Source of the DNA: Clostridiales bacterium | Lineage (GTDB): Bacteria; Bacillota_A; Clostridia; Christensenellales; CAG-917 | Assembly (NCBI GenBank): GCA_031282095.1 | Contig: JAITEJ010000054.1 | Span: 1-5,614, forward strand | DNA length: 5,614 nt | Reading direction: 5' to 3' | Part shown: piece after piece, positions 5,609-5,614 of the stretch | Layout of the letters: every line of letters starts with the position of its first letter | Numbering within the stretch: position 1 is the first letter of the stretch | Program-made: the position numbers and the translations under genes | The notes under the pieces: model-generated | Database searches by the model: none | Seen by the model: the letters and a program-made list of their open reading frames with translations, nothing else | Told to the model about the DNA's origin: nothing

Positions 5609-5614
5609 CTCCGA

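Overview
The window looks like chromosomal DNA of a low-to-mid GC Bacillota bacterium, most likely an uncultured member of the Clostridia. Reasons: the galT product is the class II type of GalT (HDH active site) typical of Bacillota; the galactokinase has the GNHTDH form of motif 1 that I associate with clostridial GalK; the nicotinate phosphoribosyltransferase is of the Gram-positive type; and purine-rich Shine-Dalgarno sequences precede the plus-strand genes. Lineage below class cannot be read from the sequence. I see no transposase, integrase, phage gene, tRNA, rRNA or CRISPR array.

Layout. Positions 1-1123 (minus strand) hold the N-terminal three quarters of galT, cut by the left window edge. 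A 542-base divergent spacer follows (1124-1665). It contains AT-rich and operator-like palindromes, a convincing extended -10 promoter, and a 15-codon leader ORF with the best ribosome binding site in the window. galK (1666-2937) reads rightward and is followed after only 15 bases by lgt (2953-3855), so the two are probably co-transcribed. A 328-base spacer (3856-4183) is packed with inverted repeats. pncB (4184-5608) then reads rightward, ending 6 bases before the window edge.

Function. GalK phosphorylates galactose to galactose 1-phosphate, and GalT exchanges it with UDP-glucose to give glucose 1-phosphate and UDP-galactose, so the two divergent genes form the core of the Leloir pathway; galE is not in view. 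Lgt (lipoprotein lipidation in the membrane) and PncB (NAD salvage from nicotinate) are housekeeping functions unrelated to galactose, so the neighbourhood is of mixed function.

All four protein genes belong to well-known families, and I do not see an undescribed multi-gene system. The parts least explained by known families are the two non-coding spacers: the leader ORF in frame with galK but separated from it by one stop codon, and the run of hairpins between lgt and pncB.
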